A DNA stretch of 64,000 nt from Mycolicibacter senuensis. GTDB lineage: Bacteria > Actinomycetota > Actinomycetes > Mycobacteriales > Mycobacteriaceae. A model generated the notes under the pieces. The model was not told the DNA's origin and did no database searches. It saw only the letters and a list, made by a program, of their open reading frames with translations. The position numbers and the translations under genes were made by a program. Of this stretch, positions 7,734 to 14,847 are shown piece after piece. The DNA is taken from the NCBI RefSeq assembly GCF_002101885.1, contig NZ_LQPS01000043.1, positions 186,001 to 250,000 on the forward strand, written 5' to 3'. Position 1 is the stretch's first letter, and the number at the start of each line of letters is the position of its first letter.

Positions 7734-9208
7734 CTCAAGGTTTCCAGGCTGATTCACCGGTGCGGGTCCGGTTCTGCCCGTCACCGACCGGGACGCCGCA
7801 CGTCGGGCTGATCCGCACCGCACTGTTCAACTGGGCCTATGCCCGACACACGGGCGGCACGTTGGTGTTCCGGGTGGAGGACACCGACGCCGAGCGTGAC
7901 AGCGAGGAGAGCTATCAGGCGCTGCTCGAGGCCCTGCGCTGGCTTCGTCTGGACTGGGACGAGGGCCCCGAAGTGGGCGGACCGTACGGCCCTTACCGTC
8001 AGTCGCAGCGCGCCGACATCTACCGGGACGTGGTGGCACGGCTGTTGGCGGCCGGCGAGGTCTACGAGGCCTTCTCCACACCGCAGGAGGTCGAGGCCCG
8101 CCACCTGGCCGCCGGCCGAAACCCCAAGCTGGGCTACGACAACTTCGACCGCGACCTGACCGACGATCAGCGCGCCGGCTACCTCGCCGAGGGCCGCAAG
8201 CCGGTGCTGCGGTTGCGCATGCCCGATGGCGACCTCGGCTGGCAGGATCTGGTGCGCGGGCCGACGAGCTTTCCGGCGGGCACTGTTCCCGACTTCGCGC
8301 TCACCCGCGCCAGCGGGGATCCGTTGTACACGTTGGTCAACCCGGTCGACGACGCGATGATGAAGATCACCCATGTGCTGCGTGGCGAGGACCTGCTGCC
8401 GTCCACGCCACGCCAGATCGCGCTGTATCAGGCCTTGATGCGCATCGGGGTGGCCGACAGGATTCCCGAATTCGCCCATCTTCCAACAGTTCTGGGTGAC
8501 GGAACCAAGAAGCTGTCCAAGCGCGATCCGCAGTCGAACCTGTTCGCGCACCGCGATCGGGGTTTCATCCCGGAGGGCCTGTTGAACTACCTGGCGCTGC
8601 TGGGCTGGTCCATCGCCGATGACCGCGACGTGTTCGGTCTCGAGGAGATGGTCGCCGCATTCGACGTCGTCGACGTCAACTCCAACCCGGCCCGGTTCGA
8701 TCAGAAGAAGGCCGACGCGCTCAACGCCGAGCACATCCGGCTGCTGGATGCCGACGACTTCACCACGCGGCTGCGCGGCTACTTCGACACCCACGGTTAC
8801 CGCACCGGGCTCGACGAGGCCGGATTCGCGGCCGCTGCGGCGCTGGTGCAGACCCGTGTCGTCGTGCTGGGCGACGCCTGGGGACTGCTCAAGTTCTTCA
8901 ACGACGACGAGTACGCGCTCGACCCGCGTGCGGTGGCCAAGGAGTTGGGCGCCGGCGCGGCTGCCGTCCTGGACGCGACCATCACCGCCCTGGAGGCCGT
9001 GGGGGACTGGACCACCGCCGGGATCGAGGCCGCACTGAAGGCTGCGCTGCTCGACGGTCTGGAGCTCAAACCGCGCAAGGCGTTCGGCCCGGTCCGGGTC
9101 GCCGTCACCGGCGGGTTGGTCAGCCCGCCGTTGTTCGAGTCGCTGGAGCTGCTGGGTTCGGCGCGCAGCCTGGCGCGGTTGCGGGCCGCCCGCGACGGCC
9201 TCGGGTGA
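7730..9208 (+). CDS. gltX: Glutamyl-tRNA synthetase
   Basis: A 492-residue class I aminoacyl-tRNA synthetase. The N-terminal PSPTGTPHVGLIRTALFNW contains the HIGH-type motif (HVGL) and KKLSKRD is the KMSKS-type loop near residue 262. In mycobacteria, which lack GlnRS, the enzyme is expected to charge tRNA-Gln with Glu as well, to be corrected by GatCAB. It is notable that tRNA-Gln and tRNA-Glu genes follow within 340 bases. It starts at a GTG overlapping the upstream stop. Confidence 0.98.
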   Translation: MTQGFQADSPVRVRFCPSPTGTPHVGLIRTALFNWAYARHTGGTLVFRVEDTDAERDSEESYQALLEALRWLRLDWDEGPEVGGPYGPYRQSQRADIYRDVVARLLAAGEVYEAFSTPQEVEARHLAAGRNPKLGYDNFDRDLTDDQRAGYLAEGRKPVLRLRMPDGDLGWQDLVRGPTSFPAGTVPDFALTRASGDPLYTLVNPVDDAMMKITHVLRGEDLLPSTPRQIALYQALMRIGVADRIPEFAHLPTVLGDGTKKLSKRDPQSNLFAHRDRGFIPEGLLNYLALLGWSIADDRDVFGLEEMVAAFDVVDVNSNPARFDQKKADALNAEHIRLLDADDFTTRLRGYFDTHGYRTGLDEAGFAAAAALVQTRVVVLGDAWGLLKFFNDDEYALDPRAVAKELGAGAAAVLDATITALEAVGDWTTAGIEAALKAALLDGLELKPRKAFGPVRVAVTGGLVSPPLFESLELLGSARSLARLRAARDGLG

Positions 9209-9326
9209 GTGCGATGAGTACTTCGCGGTAGAAGTTTGGTAGTCTGCACGTCGGCCCGAAGCAGCTGGCTCGAAGCGCCCAACCGGCGCTCTGACCAGCG
9301 GTTATGGCCAGGCCTCTAGGGGTCAT

Positions 9327-9398
9327 TGGGGTATGGTGTAATTGGCAACACAGCTGATTCTGGTTCAGCCATTCTAGGTTCGAGTCCTGGTACCCCAG
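9327..9398 (+). tRNA. tRNA-Gln (CTG anticodon)
   Basis: A 72-base cloverleaf: acceptor stem 9327-9333 with 9391-9397, D stem 9336-9339 with 9348-9351, anticodon stem 9353-9357 with 9365-9369, anticodon CTG at 9360-9362, and a TTCGAGT T-loop. CCA is not encoded in full (GCA follows). Confidence 0.97.
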
Positions 9399-9446
9399 CA
9401 AAAGCGGTCCGCCACAAGCGATTAGGCGGGCCCGTGTGGGTTGGGC

Positions 9447-9452
9447 TATGCT
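9447..9452 (+). promoter_or_regulatory. Candidate -10 hexamer for tRNA-Glu
   Basis: TATGCT ends 18 bases before the tRNA-Glu gene, in the 72-base gap after tRNA-Gln. A transcript starting near 9460 would give a short 5' trailer-processed leader. Confidence 0.35.
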
Positions 9453-9470
9453 GACAACCCGGAAGTTCTG

Positions 9471-9543
9471 GCCCCCGTCGTCTAGCGGCCTAGGACGCCG
9501 CCCTCTCACGGCGGTAGCGTGGGTTCGAATCCCATCGGGGGTA
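9471..9543 (+). tRNA. tRNA-Glu (CTC anticodon)
   Basis: A 73-base cloverleaf: acceptor 9471-9477 with 9536-9542 (terminal G-T pair), anticodon stem 9498-9502 with 9510-9514, anticodon CTC at 9505-9507, GGTTCGAAT T-loop, discriminator A9543. CCA is not encoded. Confidence 0.97.
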
Positions 9544-9553
9544 CATACCGCAA

Positions 9554-9581
9554 GGCCCGCACCTCGCACGAGGCGCGGGCC
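9554..9581 (+). terminator. Intrinsic terminator after the tRNA genes
   Basis: A strong hairpin: GGCCCGC (9554-9560) pairs with GCGGGCC (9575-9581), and inside it CCTC pairs with GAGG around a GCAC loop. GTTGTGG follows. It can serve the tRNA genes and the convergent PPOX gene that ends at 9603. Confidence 0.7.
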
Positions 9582-9602
9582 GTTGTGGTCTTGGAGGTCG
9601 GT

Positions 9603-10103
9603 TCAGCCGCCCGTCGGAGCGGTGGAACCGGCCAGCGGCATCGCCGGCAGGCCCAGCTTGCGGTGGTCCCAGGACCGGGAGCGCCGTGTGACGATGCGCA
9701 CAGCCACCCGGTTGTTCATCATGGCGTCGACGCCCGGCTTCATCTCGTCGGTGTAGGGGCCGGTGTAGCGCTCCCAGACGCTGACGCCCACCCGGAAGAG
9801 GATGTCGGGGTCGTCGATGATCTCCGCGACGCCCTCGAAGGACACCCCGCGCAGCGTGTCGTAGGTCTGGCCGGCCTCGAGCAGGAAGCTGACGCGCGGA
9901 TCACGCCGCAGGTTGACCGCCTTCTGCGACTTGGCCTTGGTCTCCAGCCAGATCTCGCCGTCGAGCACCGCGTACCACATCGCCGTCAGGTGCGGTTGCC
10001 CGTCGGCGCCGATGGTGGCCAGCGTCCCGGTGCGGTGGGTGGTGACGAAGTCGGCGATCTCGGCGTCGGTCATGACGATCTGTGCGCGTTGCTTGGTTCC
10101 CAT
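9603..10103 (-). CDS. PPOX-class flavin/F420-dependent oxidoreductase (Rv2991-like)
   Basis: A 166-residue split-barrel protein of the pyridoxamine-5'-phosphate-oxidase-like family, with the typical GTLATIGADGQPHLTAMWY first strands and LRRDPRVSFLLEAGQTYDTLRGV core. Such proteins bind FMN or F420; M. tuberculosis Rv2991 is at the same position. The reaction is unknown. The ATG at 10103 is preferred to the frame's upstream ATG at 10127 because family homology begins with MGTKQRAQIVMTDAEI. Confidence 0.88.
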   Translation of the reverse strand: MGTKQRAQIVMTDAEIADFVTTHRTGTLATIGADGQPHLTAMWYAVLDGEIWLETKAKSQKAVNLRRDPRVSFLLEAGQTYDTLRGVSFEGVAEIIDDPDILFRVGVSVWERYTGPYTDEMKPGVDAMMNNRVAVRIVTRRSRSWDHRKLGLPAMPLAGSTAPTGG

Positions 10104-10136
10104 GCCAGCAGTCTGGCAGGTGGTCACCGAGATCCG

Positions 10137-10838
10137 TTATAGCCGGGCGGTGAGTGCGTCGGCGGCCGCGAGCAGGTCGGTGGCCCAGCGTGCCCCGGGG
10201 CGTCGTCCCATCCGGTCGATCGGGCCGGACACCGAGATGGCCGCCACCACCGTCCCGCGCCGGTCGCGCACCGGCGCCGAGACACTGGCCACCCCCGGTT
10301 CGCGCTCGGCGATGCTCTGCGCCCAGCCCCGCCGGCGCACCTCCGACAGGGTGCGGCCGGTGAACTTCGCCTGTGCCAGCACTTCCTGCTGCAGCGCCGG
10401 ATCGGCGAATGCCAGCAGCACCTTGGCGCCGGAACCGGCCGTCATCGGCAGCCGGGCGCCGACCGGAACCGTGTCACGCAGCCCCGCAGGAGGTTCCAGC
10501 GCCGCGACGCAGACCCGGGAGGATCCCTCGCGGCGATACAGCTGCGCGCTCTCGCCGGTGATCTCCCGCAGCCGCGGCAGCACCGCCGCACCGGCCGCCC
10601 GCAGCGGATCGTCGGCGCGGGACGCCAGCTCGCTGACCGCCGGACCGATCTGCCAGCGCCCGTCGTCGTCGCGCCCGAGCAGCCGGTGGACCTCCAGGCC
10701 GGCGGCCAGCCGGTGTGCCGTCGCCCGGGGCAAGCCGGTGCGTTCACACAGTTCGGCCAGGCCACAGGGTGATTCGGCGACAGTGTGGAGCACCACCAGA
10801 GCTTTGTCCAGAACACCGATGCCGCTATGCTGTCCCAT
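10137..10838 (-). CDS. IclR-family transcriptional regulator (Rv2989-like)
   Basis: A 233-residue regulator with an N-terminal winged helix (GIGVLDKALVVLHTVAESPCGLAELCERTGLPRA by residue range 6-39) and a C-terminal IclR ligand-binding domain. It is divergent from leuCD, as in M. tuberculosis, and is a likely regulator of leucine biosynthesis or of itself. The ATG at 10838 has a minus-strand TAGTAT hexamer 6 bases upstream, so the transcript is probably leaderless. A perfect palindrome lies in the 54-base gap to leuC. Confidence 0.92.
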   Translation of the reverse strand: MGQHSGIGVLDKALVVLHTVAESPCGLAELCERTGLPRATAHRLAAGLEVHRLLGRDDDGRWQIGPAVSELASRADDPLRAAGAAVLPRLREITGESAQLYRREGSSRVCVAALEPPAGLRDTVPVGARLPMTAGSGAKVLLAFADPALQQEVLAQAKFTGRTLSEVRRRGWAQSIAEREPGVASVSAPVRDRRGTVVAAISVSGPIDRMGRRPGARWATDLLAAADALTARL

Positions 10839-10844
10839 ATACAG

Positions 10845-10850
10845 ATACTA
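10845..10850 (-). promoter_or_regulatory. Candidate -10 hexamer for the iclR-type gene
   Basis: TAGTAT on the minus strand, 6 bases before the ATG at 10838: leaderless spacing. Confidence 0.45.
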
Positions 10851-10854
10851 GCGT
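10849..10854 (+). promoter_or_regulatory. Candidate -10 hexamer for leuCD
   Basis: TAGCGT on the plus strand. Transcription would begin near 10861, inside the palindrome at 10853-10869, leaving a leader of about 30 bases before leuC. Confidence 0.4.
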
Positions 10855-10869
10855 CTCAGCATATGAGAC
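10853..10869. promoter_or_regulatory. Candidate operator between the IclR gene and leuC
   Basis: GTCTCAGCATATGAGAC is a perfect 6-base inverted repeat around a 5-base centre. It overlaps the predicted leuC -10 end and start point and sits just upstream of the regulator's own promoter, so one bound dimer could control both genes. Confidence 0.5.
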
Positions 10870-10892
10870 GTAGAGATTTGGGGAAGACAGTG

Positions 10893-12311
10893 ATGTCCAA
10901 GAAGCAACAGCCTCGTACGCTGGCCGAAAAGGTCTGGGCCGACCATGTCGTGGTCTCAGGCGGCGGGACCGAGCCCGACCTGATCTACATCGACCTGCAC
11001 CTCGTGCACGAGGTCACCAGCCCGCAGGCGTTCGAAGGCCTGCGCCTGGCAGGCCGTGGCGTCCGGCGCCCGGATCTGACCATCGCCACCGAGGACCACA
11101 ACGTGCCGACGATCGACATCGACAAACCGATCGCCGACCCGGTATCGCGCACCCAGGTCGAGACGCTGCGGCACAACTGCGCCGAGTTCGGCATCCGGTT
11201 GCACCCGATGGGCGACATCGAGCAGGGAATCGTGCACATCATCGGACCGCAACTGGGTCTCACCCAGCCCGGCACGACCGTGGTCTGCGGCGACAGCCAC
11301 ACCTCCACCCACGGCGCATTCGGTGCGCTGGCGATGGGTATCGGCACCTCGGAGGTCGAACATGTGCTGGCCACCCAGACGCTGCCGCTGCGGCCGTTCA
11401 AGACGATGGCGGTCAACGTCGAGGGAGTGCTACCCGAAGGGGTGACGGCCAAGGACGTCATCCTGGCGGTGATCGCCCAGATCGGCACCGGCGGTGGCCA
11501 GGGCTACGTCATCGAGTACCGGGGCAGCGCCATCGAGGCGCTGTCGATGGAGGCCCGGATGACGATCTGCAACATGAGCATTGAGGCCGGAGCCCGGGCC
11601 GGCATGGTCGCGCCCGACGAAACCACGTACGAGTACCTGCGGGGGCGGCCGCACGCGCCGGCCGGTGCGGACTGGGATGCCGCCGTCGCCCATTGGGACG
11701 GCCTGCGCACCGATCCGGGCGCGACGTTCGACGCCGAGGTGTTCCTGGATGCGGCCACGCTGACCCCGTTCGTCACCTGGGGCACCAACCCCGGGCAGGG
11801 AGTGCCGTTGGGCGCGGCGGTGCCCGACCCGGAGACGATCGGCGACGAGGCACAGCGACGGGCCGCGGAGAAGGCGTTGGCCTACATGGACCTTCATCCG
11901 GGGACGCCGATGCGTGACATCGCGGTCGACACGGTGTTCGTCGGGTCGTGCACCAACGGGCGCATCGAGGATCTGCGCGCGGTGGCCGACGTGCTGCGCG
12001 GCCGGCGGGTCTCCGAGGGCGTGCGGATGCTCGTCGTGCCGGGATCGATGCGGGTGCGCAACCAGGCCGAAGCCGAAGGCCTCGCCGAGGTTTTCACCGC
12101 CGCGGGTGCCGAATGGCGCCAGCCCGGATGCTCGATGTGCCTGGGAATGAACCCGGATCAGCTTTCGCCGGGTCAGCGGTGCGCGTCGACCTCCAACCGC
12201 AATTTCGAGGGCAGGCAAGGCAAGGGCGGGCGGACCCACCTGGTCTCTCCGGCCGTCGCCGCCGCCACCGCCGTGCGCGGGACGTTGTCGGCGCCCGCCG
12301 ACTTGAACTGA
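10893..12311 (+). CDS. leuC: 3-isopropylmalate dehydratase large subunit
   Basis: A 472-residue aconitase-family subunit that with LeuD isomerises 2- to 3-isopropylmalate in leucine synthesis. The three 4Fe-4S cysteines are Cys353 (SCTNGRIEDLR), Cys413 and Cys416 (CSMCLGMNPD). The sequence aligns end to end with M. tuberculosis LeuC. The open frame from 10785 overlaps the divergent regulator, and the ATG at 10893 behind GGGGAAG is chosen; a GTG directly before it (10890) is an alternative. It is followed by leuD after 28 bases. Confidence 0.98.
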   Translation: MSKKQQPRTLAEKVWADHVVVSGGGTEPDLIYIDLHLVHEVTSPQAFEGLRLAGRGVRRPDLTIATEDHNVPTIDIDKPIADPVSRTQVETLRHNCAEFGIRLHPMGDIEQGIVHIIGPQLGLTQPGTTVVCGDSHTSTHGAFGALAMGIGTSEVEHVLATQTLPLRPFKTMAVNVEGVLPEGVTAKDVILAVIAQIGTGGGQGYVIEYRGSAIEALSMEARMTICNMSIEAGARAGMVAPDETTYEYLRGRPHAPAGADWDAAVAHWDGLRTDPGATFDAEVFLDAATLTPFVTWGTNPGQGVPLGAAVPDPETIGDEAQRRAAEKALAYMDLHPGTPMRDIAVDTVFVGSCTNGRIEDLRAVADVLRGRRVSEGVRMLVVPGSMRVRNQAEAEGLAEVFTAAGAEWRQPGCSMCLGMNPDQLSPGQRCASTSNRNFEGRQGKGGRTHLVSPAVAAATAVRGTLSAPADLN

Positions 12312-12339
12312 CCGCCACGGTATTTAAAGGAGTTTACTC

Positions 12340-12936
12340 ATGGAAGCCTTTCACACCCACACCGGAATCGGCGTCCCGCTGCGGCGGTCCAATGTCGACA
12401 CCGACCAGATCATTCCGGCGGTCTATTTGAAGCGCATCACCAGGACGGGATTCGAGGACGGCCTGTTCGCCACCTGGCGCACCGATCCGTCGTTCATCTT
12501 GAATCTCAAGCCGTTCGACGAAGGTTCGGTGCTGGTCGCCGGGCCGGATTTCGGCACCGGATCGTCGCGGGAACACGCGGTGTGGGCGCTACTGGACTAC
12601 GGGTTCCGGGTGGTGATCTCCGCACGCTTCGCCGACATCTTCCGCGGCAATGCTGGCAAGGCGGGGTTGCTGGCGGCCCAGGTGGCCCAGGACGACGTGG
12701 AACTGCTCTGGAAACTCATCGAGGCAAGCCCGGGGCTGGAAATCACTGTCAATCTTCAAGATCGGAATATCACCGCCGGAACGACGGTGGTGGCGTTCAC
12801 TATTGACGACTACACCGCTTGGCGACTGACCGAAGGGCTTGACGATATAGGCCTTACGCTGCGGAAACTCGACGAGATCGCCGCGTTCGAGGCCGACCGC
12901 CCAAGTTGGAAACCGCGTACCGTTCCGGCCTCTTGA
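12340..12936 (+). CDS. leuD: 3-isopropylmalate dehydratase small subunit
   Basis: A 198-residue swivel-domain partner of LeuC. The family motifs TDQIIPAVYLK and GSSREHAVWAL are intact. A good AAAGGAG ribosome site lies 8 bases upstream of the ATG. It forms an operon with leuC and precedes hupB by 188 bases, which hold no other gene. Confidence 0.98.
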   Translation: MEAFHTHTGIGVPLRRSNVDTDQIIPAVYLKRITRTGFEDGLFATWRTDPSFILNLKPFDEGSVLVAGPDFGTGSSREHAVWALLDYGFRVVISARFADIFRGNAGKAGLLAAQVAQDDVELLWKLIEASPGLEITVNLQDRNITAGTTVVAFTIDDYTAWRLTEGLDDIGLTLRKLDEIAAFEADRPSWKPRTVPAS

Positions 12937-13124
12937 CGGCACCCGCCGGAGCCTAATTCCGGTCGATCGAGCAGTCTGGCCAGCTCCCAAGGGCAGTAAC
13001 CGGATTGCGGAATTCGCCGATAATCTCATCTGAAATTGCGCGTGGCTCTTGGATATCAGTGGTATCAGGGTTTACCGTGTGCTCTAGTCGGCTCAAGTAG
13101 GGCCACTGGTCTCGGAGGGATTGG

Positions 13125-13799
13125 ATGAACAAAGCAGAGCTCATCGAGGTGCTCACAAAGGAATTGGACACCGACCGTCGGTCGGCGACCGAAGCCGTCG
13201 AGCACTTCGTCAATGCCATTGTGCGCGCCGTCCACAAGGGCGAGAGCGTCACCATCACCGGGTTCGGCGTGTTCGAGCGCCGCCGGCGCGCCGCGCGCGT
13301 GGCCCGGAATCCCCGCACGGGTGAGACGGTCAAGGTAAAGCCGACTTCGGTGCCCGCATTCCGTCCGGGCGCGCAGTTCAAGGCGATTGTTTCTGGCGCG
13401 CAGCGCGTCCCATCCGAGGGGCTCGCGGTCAAGCGCGGTGCCGGCGCCGGCACCACGGCGGCGAAGAAGGCCGCGAAGAAGTCGCCGGCCAAGAAGGCCA
13501 CCAAGGCCGCCGCCAAGAAGACCGCGGCGAAGAAGGCCACCAAGGCGGCACCGGCGAAGAAGGCCGCCGCCAAGAAGGTCACTGCCAAGAAGGCGGCGAC
13601 CAAGGCCCCGGCCAAGAAGGTGACCGCCAAGAAGGCGGCGACCAAGGCCCCGGCCAAGAAGGTGACCGCCAAGAAGGCGGCGACCAAGGCCCCGGCCAAG
13701 AAGGTGACCGCCAAGAAGACGGCGGCCAAGAAGACCGCGGCGCGCAAGGCCCCGGCCCGCAAAGCGACCAAGGCCACAGCACGAAAAGGCCGTAAGTAA
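13125..13799 (+). CDS. hupB: HU-family nucleoid protein HupB/Hlp with Lys/Ala-rich tail
   Basis: A 224-residue histone-like protein. Residues 1-90 form the HU fold that bends DNA (MNKAELIEVLTKELDTDRRS at the start; the DNA arm includes NPRTGETVKV). From about residue 105 there is a eukaryote-histone-like tail of AKKA/PAKK repeats, specific to actinobacteria, that binds DNA and is modified in relatives. The tail includes three near-identical 14-residue units. A GGAGGG ribosome site precedes the ATG. It compacts the nucleoid and also affects iron storage and cell-wall genes in M. tuberculosis. Confidence 0.98.
   Translation: MNKAELIEVLTKELDTDRRSATEAVEHFVNAIVRAVHKGESVTITGFGVFERRRRAARVARNPRTGETVKVKPTSVPAFRPGAQFKAIVSGAQRVPSEGLAVKRGAGAGTTAAKKAAKKSPAKKATKAAAKKTAAKKATKAAPAKKAAAKKVTAKKAATKAPAKKVTAKKAATKAPAKKVTAKKAATKAPAKKVTAKKTAAKKTAARKAPARKATKATARKGRK
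13575..13700 (+). repeat. Tandem 42-bp repeats in hupB
   Basis: Three consecutive 42-base units (13575-13616, 13617-13658, 13659-13700), differing at only a few bases, encode KVTAKKAATKAPAK in the HupB tail; a partial fourth unit follows. The repeats keep frame, so copy number can change without breaking the gene. Confidence 0.9.
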
Positions 13800-13807
13800 C
13801 CACGAAT

Positions 13808-13845
13808 AGCCGAGCGCCGCGGGGTGAACCCCGCGGCGCTCGGTT
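13808..13845. terminator. Bidirectional intrinsic terminator between hupB and mutT1
   Basis: A 17-base near-perfect inverted repeat (13808-13824 with 13829-13845) around a 4-base TGAA loop, with GTTC after it. It lies between the convergent hupB stop and mutT1 stop and can end both transcripts. Confidence 0.85.
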
Positions 13846-13847
13846 GT

Positions 13848-14786
13848 TCACACCAGCACTTGTTTCGCCAGCGGACTGCCCATGTGGTCCGCGGCGATCA
13901 ACCGCCCGCCCGACAGCGACAGCACCCAGGTACTGCCCTTGCGGTTGCGCGACTTGTCGGGGCTCACGCCGTCGCGGGCACACCACCAGGAGATCAGGTC
14001 CGGAATCACCTTGCCCTGCGTACAGATAACCGGTGTGCCGCCGAGCCGGGCGATCTCCAGCACCCTGCGGCGGGCCTTCTTCGGCGCATCGGAGTAGGCC
14101 TCTTCGGTCAGCGTCGGCTCGTTGTGCACGACCACACCGAGCTCGGCCGCCAACGGTTCGACGGTCTGATGACAGCGGACCCGGTCGGCCGCGTACACAT
14201 CGGTGGCGCCGAAGGCCAGCAACAACTCGGTCAGCGCCTCGGCCTGCGCGCGGCCGTTCTTGTCCAACGGGCGCAGGGTGTCGTCGCCGGAGAACCGGGA
14301 CCGGCGCCCAGCGGTGCCGTGCCGCACGATCAGCACTGTCCGGGTGTCGGCGGGAGCCTTGGCGAACCGCCGCAATATCTTCCGGTCGTAGGGGTATTTC
14401 AGTTCTTTGAGTGCATCGCCGACCGGCAACCAGACCAGATCGTCGACCTCGCGGTTGGGTACGAAGTCACCGGCGCGCGCCCGGGCGCTCCAATAGCGCA
14501 CCTTTTTGATGCCGTGGGCGACCGGGTAGCTCACCGATCCCAGCTGGCGCCCCAGCTCGGCATGCCGGCCGGTCTCCTCGAGGATCTCTCGTACTGCGGT
14601 CACCGGTTCGGTCTCGCCGGGATCGACCTTGCCCTTGGGCAGTGACCAGTCGTCGTAACGGGGTCGGTGAATGAGCGCCACCTCGACGGTCTTGCGCCGC
14701 GTCCGCCACAGCACCGCCCCTGCGGCGTGGATGGTTCTGTCCGGTGGAACGGAGCCGTTCGACGAGGACTTTGTGTGCACGTTCAC
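13848..14786 (-). CDS. mutT1: 8-oxo-dGTP/diadenosine-polyphosphate hydrolase MutT1
   Basis: A two-domain protein of about 312 residues, matching M. tuberculosis Rv2985. The N-terminal Nudix domain has its box at about 52-74 (GKVDPGETEPVTAVREILEETG), and the C-terminal half is a histidine-phosphatase domain with VRHGTAG near 155. It cleanses oxidised guanine nucleotides from the pool and degrades dinucleoside polyphosphates. Two GTG starts are possible: 14786 and 14780. AGGAG is better spaced from the second. It follows ppk by 61 bases on the same strand. Confidence 0.95.
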   Translation of the reverse strand: MNVHTKSSSNGSVPPDRTIHAAGAVLWRTRRKTVEVALIHRPRYDDWSLPKGKVDPGETEPVTAVREILEETGRHAELGRQLGSVSYPVAHGIKKVRYWSARARAGDFVPNREVDDLVWLPVGDALKELKYPYDRKILRRFAKAPADTRTVLIVRHGTAGRRSRFSGDDTLRPLDKNGRAQAEALTELLLAFGATDVYAADRVRCHQTVEPLAAELGVVVHNEPTLTEEAYSDAPKKARRRVLEIARLGGTPVICTQGKVIPDLISWWCARDGVSPDKSRNRKGSTWVLSLSGGRLIAADHMGSPLAKQVLV

Positions 14787-14847
14787 TCCTGCAGGTCGAT
14801 TCGGGCCTCATCGACGAAGCTCGACGGCGGTTGCCGGCGGTTTCGGT

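Noticed and set aside
13575..13760. Regular repeats that might be a CRISPR array
   Set aside because: They are in-frame coding repeats of hupB without unique spacers.
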